Origin: Paenibacillus agricola
GTDB lineage: Bacteria; Bacillota; Bacilli; Paenibacillales; NBRC-103111
Assembly: GCF_011440305.1 (NCBI RefSeq)
Contig: NZ_JAAOIW010000014.1
Location: 62,001-126,000, forward strand
DNA length: 64,000 nucleotides
Direction of reading: 5' to 3'
Shown: in pieces, positions 8,864 to 18,171 of the stretch
Layout of the letters: each line of letters begins with the position of its first letter
How positions within the stretch are numbered: the first letter of the stretch is position 1
Position numbers and translations under genes: made by a program
Notes under the pieces: generated by a model
What the model was told of the DNA's origin: nothing
What the model saw: only the letters and a program-made list of their open reading frames with translations
Database searches by the model: none

Positions 8864-9287
8864 AGGTGCGGCCAGAACCGATAGAGAGGGGGCAACATGG
8901 AAAATAATACGTGATGACGCAAGGCTGCATAAAGTTGTATACTAAGTTACGTAGACAAGCAGTATCAATTTGATAGACATGTTACTACACGATATCGAGT
9001 GAAATGAGTTGATCGCCCCAAAAAAAGTTTTTTTCTAAGAGCGCAACTTTTTACACAACGCCGCGTTTAATACATTGAAACACAAAACAGCAGGCCGGCA
9101 AGGTTGATTGGATATATTTTCAAAAACAACCTCTTTACCTTACTAGTTGCACAGTGTATAATGTATAAGGGTGTATGACTGGCCATTCTTTCATTCTATT
9201 GTTTACTAGTTTCTGCAAACTCATACGTTGCAGACCTTAATAAATAAATCATTTCGCTTAAACTCTGGGAAGGGGGTGAAACGGCTA
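8864..9287 (+). other. Long upstream region and leader of the S-layer gene
   Basis: No convincing gene lies here. The region is AT-rich, holds the proposed promoter at 9134-9162, and would leave an untranslated leader of about 120 bases to the first start (9288) or 200 bases to the second (9366). Long leaders are common for abundant S-layer transcripts. A homopolymer-rich stretch lies around 9017-9037. Confidence 0.5.
9134..9162 (+). promoter_or_regulatory. Predicted SigA promoter of the S-layer gene
   Basis: TTTACC (9134-9139), 17-bp spacer, perfect TATAAT (9157-9162). The -35 matches the consensus at four of six bases. Assigned by eye. Confidence 0.5.
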
Positions 9288-9365
9288 ATGAGGGAATCAA
9301 GCTATAATTTATCTAAACAAAACTTTCAAAAAACGAAAGATATTCGAGGAGGAGAACAAAAGGTT

Positions 9366-12300
9366 ATGAAGAAAAGTTTATCAACTATTTTATCCCTAGC
9401 TATGGCATTCTCAATGTTTTCATCGGTAGCTCTTGCTGCAGAAACAGACGCTACTAAAACATCCGCTGATTTTACAGATCTTAAGGATCTTGACGCAGCA
9501 ACAAAAGTGAAATTTGATGCATTAATTTCTGCAGGTGTTTTTGATGGCGTTAAAGAAGGTACATTTGGTCTTAAAGACGAAATGAACCGCGCTCAATTCG
9601 CTAAAGTAGCAGCATTGATTTTCAACCTTAAAGTTGATACTACAGCTAAAACTTCCACTTTCTCCGATGTGAAGTCTGACGATCCAGCTAACGGATACGC
9701 TCTTCCTTATATCGAAGCAGTTAAAGCAGCAGGCATTACTGATGGTTATGCTCCTGGACAATTTAACCCAGCAGGTAAAGTTACTAAAGAACAACTGGCT
9801 ACTTTCTTGGTTCGTGGTCTTGGTCAAGATTCCGTTGCTAAAGCAACTCCAGGTGTTACGGACACAACTGTAACTGATTGGGCTAAAGGTTATGTAGCAT
9901 TAGCTCTTCAATTGAAATTGCTAAGCAATGGTACTGACGGCAAGTTTGGTGGAACTTCCAATGCGACTCGTGACCTATTGGTACTTGGTGCTTCTGAAGC
10001 CAAATCTCAATATAAAGGACCTAAATTTGATGGTAGATACGCAATTTCATCCTTGAAAGCTACTGATGCCAACAAATTGACTCTTCAATTAAATGGTGCT
10101 TTAACTGCAGCGGACGCTACAAACCTTAAAGTTGAGCTGAAAAATGCTAATGGTGCTGTAGTAACTAACTACACAACTGCATGGAGTGAAGACAAAACTA
10201 CTGCAACATTGACTTTTGAAACAAAGTTCCAAGAAGGTACGTATACAGCAACAATCAGTGGATTGACTAACATTGATACTACTGCATCCACAGCTTCTGT
10301 TACTGTAACGCCTGAACGTATCACTAAAATTGAGTTCTTGACAGCGTCTGAAACGCTTCCTAGAACAACTAATAAATTGAGAATTGAGTTTAAAGCAACT
10401 AACCAGTATGGTGCTCAATCGAGCCTTTCTGCTAACAACTTTAACATCAATACAAGCAGTGACATTTCAGTTCAAAACATCACTGGTCAACAAGCGTTCT
10501 ATGTTCAACAAGCAGTAGCAACTAATATTTCCGGTACTCCTACTACTAATGATAGCAAATTACAACGTAATGATCGTGTATCCATTACAGTTGTTCATCA
10601 GGATTCGGGCGTAACTGCAAATAAAGTATTTGCAATTGGCGACAACCCTTATGTTGCTAAAATCGAAGCTGGCGAGCTATTAAACAGTGCTAACACTGCA
10701 ATTACTTCTTTAGAGTACAACACAAACGTTTACCTTGGTTTTAAAGCATTAGACCAATACGGCATTAATGTTGAAACTGCAGAAGAATTGAATAAAGGTG
10801 TTACTGTATATGCTACTGATGGCAACATTGTTGACAGCACAAGCACAGGTAACGAAACAAGCACTAATGAGTTCTTCGTTTCCAACGAAATCGGTGACGA
10901 TGCTGCTGATTTGAAACTTAAGTATAACCGCAATGAGTCCAAAGATAATGTTACTTTGACTTTGATTGCTAATGGTACTGGTCAACAAATTACCAAAACA
11001 CTTAAGGTTACAACTAGTAAGGTTCCAGCAACTGTTGAGTTTGGTTCTTACACTTACACATTAGCTGCTGAAGATGATAGCTCAATTCCAGCTATTGCTA
11101 ATGATAGTGACCTTAGAAAGAAATTCTATATTCCGCTTATCGTTAAAGATTCCAAAGGTGATACTTTGAGTGCAGACGATATCGCTAAAAATGCTTACAA
11201 ATTTAATATTTACTCCAATGGCGGAATCACGCTTGATAATTCCTTTAACGTAGCTGAAATTGGCACTACTGGAACTAGAAGCACTCCAATCGTTCAAACT
11301 GGAGAATACAAAGGTATGATTAAAGTTTCCCGCGTTTCCTCTAAAGGTAATGCAGGTATTACTGTTATGCTGAATGACAACCCTAATGTTAAGTCCAACT
11401 TGAATGTTTCTGTAGGCGATGTACGTAAAGCTGACAAAATCTCATACTCAAGTGCGGCTAAGAAATTTATGGTTGGCAACACAGATAACGAGTTCAAACT
11501 TAAAGTATACGATCAATACGGTGGCGAGTTGAAGCTTTCTAGCCAAAATGGCGTTCAAACTAAGGTCCTTCTTGCTCTTAACGGTACACCTTCAAATGGG
11601 TTCCAATTGAGAAGTAATGACGTTGTTCAGGATTCCGCTGGTAACCCAACGGCTACAACTACTAAAAAGTATGTTATTGATCCTTCAACTACAGCTTCAA
11701 GTGTTACTAGCAATGTTTATAATGGTACTGCACTTACAGGTACTGTAGTAGAAATCCCTACTAATGATATTTTCGACAAAGCGTTCAAGTTCTATACAGG
11801 TAATGTAACAACTGAATCTTCCTTTACTTTAACTGCCTACCTGTTACAAGCAGACAGCAGTAATGCTAATGGATGGCGTTATGTTTCAAATGCTCCAGTT
11901 ACAATTGGCGTATTGAATGCTGAGTCCAGCAGCACAAACCTTAACTATGAAGTATACTTGGATAAAGGTGTGAATAACACTATCCTTGCTGTTGATGATT
12001 ACCTAGGTGGCGTTAACGGTGCAACATATGTTAGAGACAACTTCCCTAAATTCGGTAAAGAACTTAAAGTAAGAGCAACAACAAGTGGTGGCGATGTAGT
12101 AGCGGTTCCAACTAATATCTCATCCGTAAGTAGCTCTAATCCTGCTACTGTTGGTGTATTCAACACTAAATTCATTACTGGTTTGGATGCAGGTACTGCT
12201 TCTATCAATGTAGTGTATAACACAGCTAAACTTAATGATAAAGCTACTTCCACATTGACAGTAACTACCAAGAATGAAGCTCCAGCAGTTAGCAGTATCG

Positions 12301-12677
12301 TAGCTGCTAAATCCGGTAATACACTTACTAGAACAACTGCAGCTAGCAAGATTACAGCTGGTACTTTGTACGCGTGGGATGAGCAATTGTTCGAGAAACT
12401 TACCATTAAAGACCAATATGGTGATGAAATCGTTTCTGATCGCAGCCCTGGATCGTTGAAAAAAGATAACGGAACAGCACCAGCAGATCAATTTGTACAA
12501 ATTTATGCTGCTAGTCTTGGCCTAACTTTCTACATCTCTGATATTGTTGGAACTGGAACTGTTGCTATTGACAACACTGGTAAAATTACTGCTATAGATG
12601 CTGGAGTAACTGGATTTACAGTGAATCTTCTTGCAACTAACGGTAAAACAGTTTCCACGGTTATTACAGTTAACTAA
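9366..12677 (+). CDS. S-layer protein with N-terminal SLH domains
   Basis: A 1103-residue secreted protein expected to coat the cell. The signal peptide is MKKSLSTILSLAMAFSMFSS with cleavage after VALA. Three SLH domains follow at about residues 36-95, 97-160 and 163-215; the usual TRAE-type motif appears as NRAQ, TKEQ and TRDL, and FSDV opens the second. The rest is Thr/Asn/Ala-rich, beta-type sequence with Ig-like blocks such as LTVTTK and repeated DQYG motifs. ATG 9366 has GAGGAGGAG 11 bases upstream. A second in-frame start, ATG 9288, also has a strong site (GGAAGGGGG) and would add 26 residues before the signal peptide. SLH domains bind pyruvylated wall polymer, the product expected from csaB-tagA-tagO upstream. 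Confidence 0.92.
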   Translation: MKKSLSTILSLAMAFSMFSSVALAAETDATKTSADFTDLKDLDAATKVKFDALISAGVFDGVKEGTFGLKDEMNRAQFAKVAALIFNLKVDTTAKTSTFSDVKSDDPANGYALPYIEAVKAAGITDGYAPGQFNPAGKVTKEQLATFLVRGLGQDSVAKATPGVTDTTVTDWAKGYVALALQLKLLSNGTDGKFGGTSNATRDLLVLGASEAKSQYKGPKFDGRYAISSLKATDANKLTLQLNGALTAADATNLKVELKNANGAVVTNYTTAWSEDKTTATLTFETKFQEGTYTATISGLTNIDTTASTASVTVTPERITKIEFLTASETLPRTTNKLRIEFKATNQYGAQSSLSANNFNINTSSDISVQNITGQQAFYVQQAVATNISGTPTTNDSKLQRNDRVSITVVHQDSGVTANKVFAIGDNPYVAKIEAGELLNSANTAITSLEYNTNVYLGFKALDQYGINVETAEELNKGVTVYATDGNIVDSTSTGNETSTNEFFVSNEIGDDAADLKLKYNRNESKDNVTLTLIANGTGQQITKTLKVTTSKVPATVEFGSYTYTLAAEDDSSIPAIANDSDLRKKFYIPLIVKDSKGDTLSADDIAKNAYKFNIYSNGGITLDNSFNVAEIGTTGTRSTPIVQTGEYKGMIKVSRVSSKGNAGITVMLNDNPNVKSNLNVSVGDVRKADKISYSSAAKKFMVGNTDNEFKLKVYDQYGGELKLSSQNGVQTKVLLALNGTPSNGFQLRSNDVVQDSAGNPTATTTKKYVIDPSTTASSVTSNVYNGTALTGTVVEIPTNDIFDKAFKFYTGNVTTESSFTLTAYLLQADSSNANGWRYVSNAPVTIGVLNAESSSTNLNYEVYLDKGVNNTILAVDDYLGGVNGATYVRDNFPKFGKELKVRATTSGGDVVAVPTNISSVSSSNPATVGVFNTKFITGLDAGTASINVVYNTAKLNDKATSTLTVTTKNEAPAVSSIVAAKSGNTLTRTTAASKITAGTLYAWDEQLFEKLTIKDQYGDEIVSDRSPGSLKKDNGTAPADQFVQIYAASLGLTFYISDIVGTGTVAIDNTGKITAIDAGVTGFTVNLLATNGKTVSTVITVN

Positions 12678-12699
12678 TCTTTAAGCTAAAGCCTTATAA

Positions 12700-12728
12700 A
12701 GAGACCCTTCATAGGGTCTCTTTTTTTT
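12700..12728 (+). terminator. Terminator after the S-layer gene
   Basis: Perfect 9-bp stem AGAGACCCT / AGGGTCTCT (12700-12708 with 12713-12721), loop TCAT, followed by a run of Ts to 12728. Confidence 0.95.
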
Positions 12729-12773
12729 AAGTATTTTTTACAGAAACTACATATTTATGCAAGGAGCGATTGG

Positions 12774-13418
12774 ATGTATAAAACTGCTATAAAAACGCTT
12801 ATAAGCACTTTACTCATATGGACATCAACCATTGTTATCGCTGGAGCAGATGGAGGATCACCCACAGCAACTGATAACCAACCGGGAACCATCAATGACC
12901 CCGTTATTACGAAAAGCTACTTGGAGCAAAATATTAAACAGAAGATTACAGAAGAGCTTACCAAACAAACCATTACTGAAGATAAAGTCAAACAGATGAT
13001 TGCAACAGAGCTGGCAGAATTTCAGCCAATTCCTGAGACGCCCACTACCAGTAATCCGCCTACACCTACACTGCCGCCAGTTATTGAAGCTCCCAATCCT
13101 TCCACCTCAACAGGGGCTACAAGCTTAACGGTTATCAAGCTAGAACCGGGACAAGTGCTCTATGGAGGAGCAGGGGCAGAAATTATTGTGCGTACAGGCA
13201 AGGTAGCGGTTATTAGCTCCGATGAAAACGGGATCCCTGATGTCACTTCAGGCAAGGATATAGCGGCTGGAGCAACAGTGGAATTAAACCATTTGCTTGT
13301 GTTTCCTCGTGAAGGCAGAGGCATTAAATCGGATGCCAAAGTGAAGCAAGATATTTATATCATGGTTCGCGGTGCTTATCTCATTACGAATGCAGATGGC
13401 AGCAAGGTGACATCATAA
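12774..13418 (+). CDS. Unrecognised secreted protein with proline/threonine linker
   Basis: A 214-residue protein that I cannot assign to a family. It begins with a hydrophobic export signal (about residues 4-23), has a charged, helix-forming segment with alternating Lys/Glu/Gln (about 45-82), a Pro/Thr linker (TPTTSNPPTPTLPP) and a C-terminal ~95-residue domain containing LEPGQVLYGGAGAEIIVRTG and VELNHLLVFPREGRGI. The C-terminal part is beta-rich and could be a small barrel or wall-binding fold. AAGGAGCG precedes the ATG. It has its own unit between the S-layer terminator and the spore-protein gene, so a surface or spore-coat role is possible but unproven. Confidence 0.6.
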   Translation: MYKTAIKTLISTLLIWTSTIVIAGADGGSPTATDNQPGTINDPVITKSYLEQNIKQKITEELTKQTITEDKVKQMIATELAEFQPIPETPTTSNPPTPTLPPVIEAPNPSTSTGATSLTVIKLEPGQVLYGGAGAEIIVRTGKVAVISSDENGIPDVTSGKDIAAGATVELNHLLVFPREGRGIKSDAKVKQDIYIMVRGAYLITNADGSKVTS

Positions 13419-13499
13419 ATTTTACCCATAATGACAATAGATTATACGGTTGTTGCTTCAGTCGAGGGAGATACTACGGTTATCACGTACTGGAGGTGA

Positions 13500-13772
13500 A
13501 TGATCGTGGCTAAACATAATAAAATTGTACCGGAATGCCATCATGCCATTGATGCTCTGAAATATGAAATCGCAGCTGAAATGGGCTTGCCTGTGGGTAA
13601 ATCTATAGCTGATTTGAACGTTGAGTTTGCAACGGAATTAGGTGCTTTTTCTTCAAACTCCATTAAAGAGGATTATTGGGGCCATATTACTGCAAGAGAT
13701 GCGGGTGCGGTAGGTGGTGCGATTACAAGCAGGTTGATTAAAAAGGCTGAAGAAACGATGTTTAATTTATAA
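13500..13772 (+). CDS. Alpha/beta-type small, acid-soluble spore protein
   Basis: A 90-residue DNA-binding protein that coats spore chromosomal DNA and protects it. The two family signatures are present: LKYEIAAEMGLP, equivalent to the conserved segment that contains the germination-protease site, and the C-terminal DNA-contact block GHITARDAGAVGGAITSRLIKKAEE. It is longer and more divergent than the major SspA/SspB proteins, with an extra N-terminal stretch containing HH and Cys, so it is probably a minor type. GGAGG precedes the ATG. Usually such genes are transcribed by SigG in the forespore; I did not locate a SigG promoter with confidence. Confidence 0.88.
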   Translation: MIVAKHNKIVPECHHAIDALKYEIAAEMGLPVGKSIADLNVEFATELGAFSSNSIKEDYWGHITARDAGAVGGAITSRLIKKAEETMFNL

Positions 13773-13827
13773 TCTTTTTTATGCATACCTGTTGATTGTT
13801 AAGATTATAGGTTCACATGCAAATTTA

Positions 13828-13856
13828 TTGACAGTACTCGACAAATCCAGTAACAT
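13828..13856 (+). promoter_or_regulatory. Predicted SigA promoter upstream of metK
   Basis: Perfect TTGACA (13828-13833), 17-bp spacer, TAACAT (13851-13856). The predicted transcript starts near 13863 and immediately enters the leader hairpin at 13884. Confidence 0.55.
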
Positions 13857-13862
13857 AACTAA

Positions 13863-13914
13863 AAGAAGGTATTATTAATGTAGCCTTTTCCACTCGGAAA
13901 AGGTTGATTTTTTT
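13863..13914 (+). promoter_or_regulatory. Possible metK leader: ribosome site, start-stop codon pair and intrinsic terminator
   Basis: AAGAAGG (13863-13869), eight bases later ATG directly followed by TAG (13878-13883), then a perfect 8-bp hairpin CCTTTTCC-ACTC-GGAAAAGG (13884-13903) and a T-rich tract to 13914. The hairpin may simply terminate the SASP transcript, but its position after a good promoter suggests attenuation of metK. Confidence 0.45.
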
Positions 13915-13997
13915 GTCTATGCAGACTTATCCATAAACTACTTCCCTTATTTAAAGAAGTAAGCTATGTGAAAATTATTCAGGAGGTTGATAATAGT

Positions 13998-15203
13998 ATG
14001 TCAATACCACGCGGTCGACGGTTATTTACATCAGAATCAGTAACAGAGGGACATCCAGATAAAATTTGTGACCAAATTTCAGACTCCGTATTGGACGCAT
14101 TTCTTGCCAATGACCCTAACGCTCGTGTTGCTTGCGAAGTTTCTGTAGCAACAGGCTTGGTTTTAGTTATTGGAGAAATTTCAAGCCAATCGGAATATGT
14201 AGATATTCAAGCCATTGCCCGCCAAACGATTAAAGAAATTGGATATACACGTGCTAAATTTGGGTTTGATTCGCAAACATGCGCAGTGCTTGTTTCTTTA
14301 AATGAACAATCTGCTGATATCGCACAAGGCGTTGACCGTGCACTTGAGTCTCGTGAAGGTACAATGTCTGATGATGAGATTGAAGCTATCGGTGCAGGCG
14401 ACCAAGGGATGATGTTTGGTTTTGCTGTGAATGAAACACCTGAATTGATGCCGCTTCCGATTTCGATTGCCCATCAATTGGCTCGTCGTTTAACTGAGGT
14501 TCGTAAAAACGGAACTTTGCCATACCTTCGTCCTGATGGAAAAACACAAGTAACTGTTGAATATGACGGAGATACACCTCTTCGTGTGGATACGATTGTT
14601 GTGTCTACACAGCATGGTGAAGATACTACATTGGAGCAAATCCAAGCTGATATTAAAGAGCATGTGATTAAGCCAATTGTACCAGAGAAATTTTTGGATT
14701 CCGAAACTAAATATTTCATTAACCCAACAGGCCGTTTTGTTATTGGTGGCCCTCAAGGTGATGCAGGTTTAACTGGACGTAAAATTATTGTGGATACATA
14801 CGGTGGATATGCCCGTCATGGTGGCGGAGCTTTCTCCGGTAAGGATCCAACAAAAGTTGACCGTTCCGGTGCTTATGCTGCCCGTTATGTAGCTAAAAAC
14901 ATCGTCGCGGCAGGTTTAGCCGATCGTTGTGAAGTCCAATTGGCGTATGCGATTGGTGTAGCCCGTCCAGTCTCTATAGCTGTGGATACATTCGGAACAG
15001 GTAAAGTTAGCGAAGAGAAGTTAGTTGAAGTGGTTCGTGCACATTTTGACCTGCGTCCAGCGGGCATTATCAAGCAGTTGGACCTTCGTCGCCCAATTTA
15101 CAAACAAACAGCGGCTTATGGACATTTTGGACGGACAGATGTAGATCTTCCGTGGGAACGTACAGATAAAGCAGAGCTTTTGAAACGCGATGCCTACCTT
15201 TAA
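13998..15203 (+). CDS. metK: S-adenosylmethionine synthetase (methionine adenosyltransferase)
   Basis: Makes S-adenosylmethionine from ATP and methionine. The 401 residues show the family landmarks [20 protein letters not shown] at the N-terminus (His for ATP/methionine binding, Asp for Mg), the hexapeptide GAGDQG at about residues 122-127, and [20 protein letters not shown] (P-loop-like) near 270-290. ATG 13998 is used because AGGAGG (13981-13986) is 11 bases upstream; an in-frame GTG at 13968 would add ten unconserved residues. No S-box (SAM-I) riboswitch motif is visible in the 225-base leader. Ends at a strong terminator. Confidence 0.97.
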   Translation: MSIPRGRRLFTSESVTEGHPDKICDQISDSVLDAFLANDPNARVACEVSVATGLVLVIGEISSQSEYVDIQAIARQTIKEIGYTRAKFGFDSQTCAVLVSLNEQSADIAQGVDRALESREGTMSDDEIEAIGAGDQGMMFGFAVNETPELMPLPISIAHQLARRLTEVRKNGTLPYLRPDGKTQVTVEYDGDTPLRVDTIVVSTQHGEDTTLEQIQADIKEHVIKPIVPEKFLDSETKYFINPTGRFVIGGPQGDAGLTGRKIIVDTYGGYARHGGGAFSGKDPTKVDRSGAYAARYVAKNIVAAGLADRCEVQLAYAIGVARPVSIAVDTFGTGKVSEEKLVEVVRAHFDLRPAGIIKQLDLRRPIYKQTAAYGHFGRTDVDLPWERTDKAELLKRDAYL

Positions 15204-15209
15204 ATTTTA

Positions 15210-15237
15210 AATAGCCACATCAAAATAGCCACATCAA
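15210..15237. repeat. Perfect 14-bp tandem repeat
   Basis: AATAGCCACATCAA occurs twice in direct succession (15210-15223 and 15224-15237) between the metK stop and its terminator. Confidence 0.9.
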
Positions 15238-15258
15238 ACATATAACAAATAACAAAAG

Positions 15259-15286
15259 CAGGTGGGCGATGCCCGTCTGTTTTTTT
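15259..15286 (+). terminator. Terminator after metK
   Basis: Stem CAGGTGGGC / GCCCGTCTG (15259-15267 with 15271-15279, with G-T pairs), loop GAT, then seven Ts. Confidence 0.9.
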
Positions 15287-15411
15287 GTTTTTCTATTATT
15301 ATAGAGAGCTTATTGATTCTACTTTTTTTAATTTAGTTTGCCTTAAACGTAACTTTTCATAGAGTTATAGAGTCTATATCTTATAGGCTGGGATAAGAAG
15401 GGAGCATACAA

Positions 15412-18042
15412 GTGGTTAAGCATAAGCAATTGGGAACGAAAGTATCTGCAATCGTACTATCTACAATGATTTTTTTATCGCCATTTATGACCATGACAAC
15501 TAACAGGGTGCTGGCTGCTTCCGAACCGACTGTCACAGAGGTTGGTCAAGAAATATTAACGTCGGGCGCAATTTTGAAAAAATATGTTTGGAAATCAATT
15601 CGGAACAATAAAGAAATTACAACTAACGGTAATGTGGTAGAGGTGGATTTGACGAATCCACTTGTAAAGCTTGATGTCATGAGTGGTACGAATAATCAAT
15701 TTACGAAAAAGCAAAGTGTGCTAGGTATGACTAAAGAAACGGGTGCTGTAGCGGGTATTAATGGCGACTTCTATAACACACAAGCCGAAGGCGTGCCTAT
15801 GGGACCCGAGATCGCTAACGGGCAGCTAATGGCGACTCCTCCTTATTTGCCGGGGTTTTATACCTTTGCGTTATCCAAAGATAATATACCTATCGTAGAC
15901 TTATTCACTTTTCAGGGCCATGTAATGGCCAAGGATGGTGCCCAATTTACATTGGGGGGCATTAACAAAACGTACTATTGGTTTGAGCCGAATGATGAGC
16001 ATAGCCACATCGATGCGATGTTTATGTATACGAATGCTTGGGGGCAATCAGACCGATCCAATGATGGAACGACTGTGCCTACCGAGGTATTAGTCCAGAA
16101 TGGAATCATTAAGCAAATCGCAGAAAATACGATTATTGATATGATTGCACCAGCTGATGGTTATATACTGCGTGCATCGGGGCTCGCGGCTGATTTTGTT
16201 ATGAAGCATCTGAAGGTTGGCGATCCGCTTATTGCTGATTACCAGGTGCTACCACAGGATTCAAGTAAAACCTATGACACCACTAAATTTAAAATGATGA
16301 TTGGCGGTCATACCATTATGGTAGACGAAGGCCAGCCAACGGAATTCTCGCGCGAAGTTGCTAGTTTATGCTGCACCCGGTCGAGAACGGCAATAGGCTA
16401 CTCGAAGGACCAGAAATATGCGTATCTGATTACCGTAGATAACGCTGGGGACAGCAAAGGGCTTACCATGACTGAGCTTCAGCAATTTATGATCAAAGTA
16501 GGCGTCTGGAAAGGTATGAACCTGGATGGAGGGGGCTCTACACAGATGGCGGCACGTCCACTAGGAGAAGTATCTCCTATAGTGGCTAATAAGCTGGAGA
16601 CGGGCGTACAGCGCAAGGTAGTCAATGGAGTAGGGGTATATTCATTAGCCCCCAAAGGGCAAGTGAAAGGGCTTTTTATCCAAGCACCTACGATGCTATT
16701 CGTTAATGAGAAGGCAGCCTTGGGCGTTAGGGGATATGATGAATATTATAATCCTATTGAAGCAACTGAAAAAGTACCAGCAACCTGGTCCGTAAGCAAT
16801 GATGCTGGGTCGTTCACTGATAATATTTTCACCCCGAATAAACCAGGGATCGCTCAGGTTAATGCTTCCTCGGGAACCGGTAAACAGACGGTTAGTATCG
16901 AAGTAGCAGGTAGAGACCAGATCGCCAGTCTCAAAATCAATATGCCCAATATGGTCTTATCGCAAGGAGGCAGCTATAACCTCCCTGTCATAGCAACTAC
17001 AAAGACGGGTAAAACTAGGGAAATCCCTGCAGAATCTATTCAGTGGGAAGTCCTGGGCATGAAGGCTGAGGTCAAGCAAGGGGTTCTAACCGTAAATGAT
17101 TTAGCAGGAGCTAGTCAAGCTCAGGTGATAGCACGTTATGATGGATACAGTACGATGCTGACGATCGGCATTGGTAAGGATCAGGTATGGTACGATCTGG
17201 ACAAAACAGATGTGATGACGATGGCTAAAGGAAAGCCAGATAGTGTAGGCTCCTCGGTTTATATCAAGCAAGACGCTACTAAGAACCACTACTTGGAGCT
17301 GAATTATGATTTCACTCAAGGAACGGGGACGAAATGGGCGTATGCCGACCTTGATGCTGGGATTCAGATTGAGGGGCAGCCTCAATTTATGAAGCTTAGG
17401 GTTAATGGGGATGAAAGCCTAAATGCGCTTAAAACGGAGATCAGAGACAGCGCAGGCGGCGTATTTTATGTAGAGCTCGCGCCAATACTTAACTGGAAGG
17501 GCTGGCGTACGGTTTCAGAGGATTTAAGTAACTATAACTTCAAATACCCTATTACAGTCCGCAGTGTTTATGTAGTAAGTGAAGAAATTGGGCAGGATGA
17601 ACGTGCGGCGAAAGGGAAGGTCGAAATTGATGATATTACCTTTACGTACAAGAGTCCATTGAGTATTCCTTCCAAGAATGCGGTCAATCTGACGATCAAT
17701 AAAACGGCGGTCTCCGTCAATGGAAAAAACATGGTACTTGAGCAAGCGCCTGTTATTGTACAGGGAAATACATTGATTCCAATTCGTTTTGTAACGGATG
17801 CATTAGGTGGAACCGTACGATGGGATGAGAAGGAACGAAAAGTAACGGTGATCCGTGGAGACAAGCTTATTGATTTATGGATTGACCATCCAGACCTTAT
17901 TATAAACGGACAGAGGGTTACAGCTGAGGTAGCGCCTAAAATTATGAGTAACGTTACCGTAGTACCCTTACGCGTTCTTTCCGAGAATTTAGGCTGGAAA
18001 GTAACTTGGGATGAAAAGACCCAGCAGATCACCTTACAATAA
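15412..18042 (+). CDS. Secreted phosphodiester glycosidase (NAGPA domain) with C-terminal copper-amine-oxidase-like stalk
   Basis: An 876-residue exported protein. The signal peptide covers about residues 1-36. A phosphodiester glycosidase/NAGPA domain follows (~80-410), with TREVASLCC-like core, a RSRTAIGYSKDQ block and the diagnostic MNLDGGGSTQM; enzymes of this family remove GlcNAc or other sugars from phosphodiester linkages, including in wall or phage polymers. The middle (~420-590) looks Ig-like. The C-terminus (~760-876) has two copper-amine-oxidase N-terminal-like repeats, marked by LIPIRFVTDALGG and VVPLRVLSENLGW, a common stalk or wall-associated module in Paenibacillus. GTG 15412 has AGAAGGGA 8-9 bases upstream. 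Substrate is unknown. Confidence 0.85.
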   Translation: MVKHKQLGTKVSAIVLSTMIFLSPFMTMTTNRVLAASEPTVTEVGQEILTSGAILKKYVWKSIRNNKEITTNGNVVEVDLTNPLVKLDVMSGTNNQFTKKQSVLGMTKETGAVAGINGDFYNTQAEGVPMGPEIANGQLMATPPYLPGFYTFALSKDNIPIVDLFTFQGHVMAKDGAQFTLGGINKTYYWFEPNDEHSHIDAMFMYTNAWGQSDRSNDGTTVPTEVLVQNGIIKQIAENTIIDMIAPADGYILRASGLAADFVMKHLKVGDPLIADYQVLPQDSSKTYDTTKFKMMIGGHTIMVDEGQPTEFSREVASLCCTRSRTAIGYSKDQKYAYLITVDNAGDSKGLTMTELQQFMIKVGVWKGMNLDGGGSTQMAARPLGEVSPIVANKLETGVQRKVVNGVGVYSLAPKGQVKGLFIQAPTMLFVNEKAALGVRGYDEYYNPIEATEKVPATWSVSNDAGSFTDNIFTPNKPGIAQVNASSGTGKQTVSIEVAGRDQIASLKINMPNMVLSQGGSYNLPVIATTKTGKTREIPAESIQWEVLGMKAEVKQGVLTVNDLAGASQAQVIARYDGYSTMLTIGIGKDQVWYDLDKTDVMTMAKGKPDSVGSSVYIKQDATKNHYLELNYDFTQGTGTKWAYADLDAGIQIEGQPQFMKLRVNGDESLNALKTEIRDSAGGVFYVELAPILNWKGWRTVSEDLSNYNFKYPITVRSVYVVSEEIGQDERAAKGKVEIDDITFTYKSPLSIPSKNAVNLTINKTAVSVNGKNMVLEQAPVIVQGNTLIPIRFVTDALGGTVRWDEKERKVTVIRGDKLIDLWIDHPDLIINGQRVTAEVAPKIMSNVTVVPLRVLSENLGWKVTWDEKTQQITLQ

Positions 18043-18171
18043 TTAGTTCGGGATAACTTCTTACAAACTCATCGAAATATGGTACTATATTGCATAGGAG
18101 TCTGCTCGAAGGATGAAAGATTCTGGGAACAGACTTTTATGAATGGAAGCGCTGAAAGGAGCCTGACCTGA

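Noticed and set aside
9147-9162. TTGCAC as the -35 of the S-layer promoter
   Set aside because: It lies only four bases before TATAAT; the 17-bp-spaced TTTACC fits better.
11999-12500. Minus-strand open frames opposite the S-layer and flagellin genes
   Set aside because: They are shadows of strongly coding + strand sequence, with low-complexity Ser/Val/Leu composition and no ribosome sites.
13773-13997. S-box (SAM-I) riboswitch upstream of metK
   Set aside because: The conserved S-box core and its helix pattern are not visible; only a short hairpin with a T-run is present.
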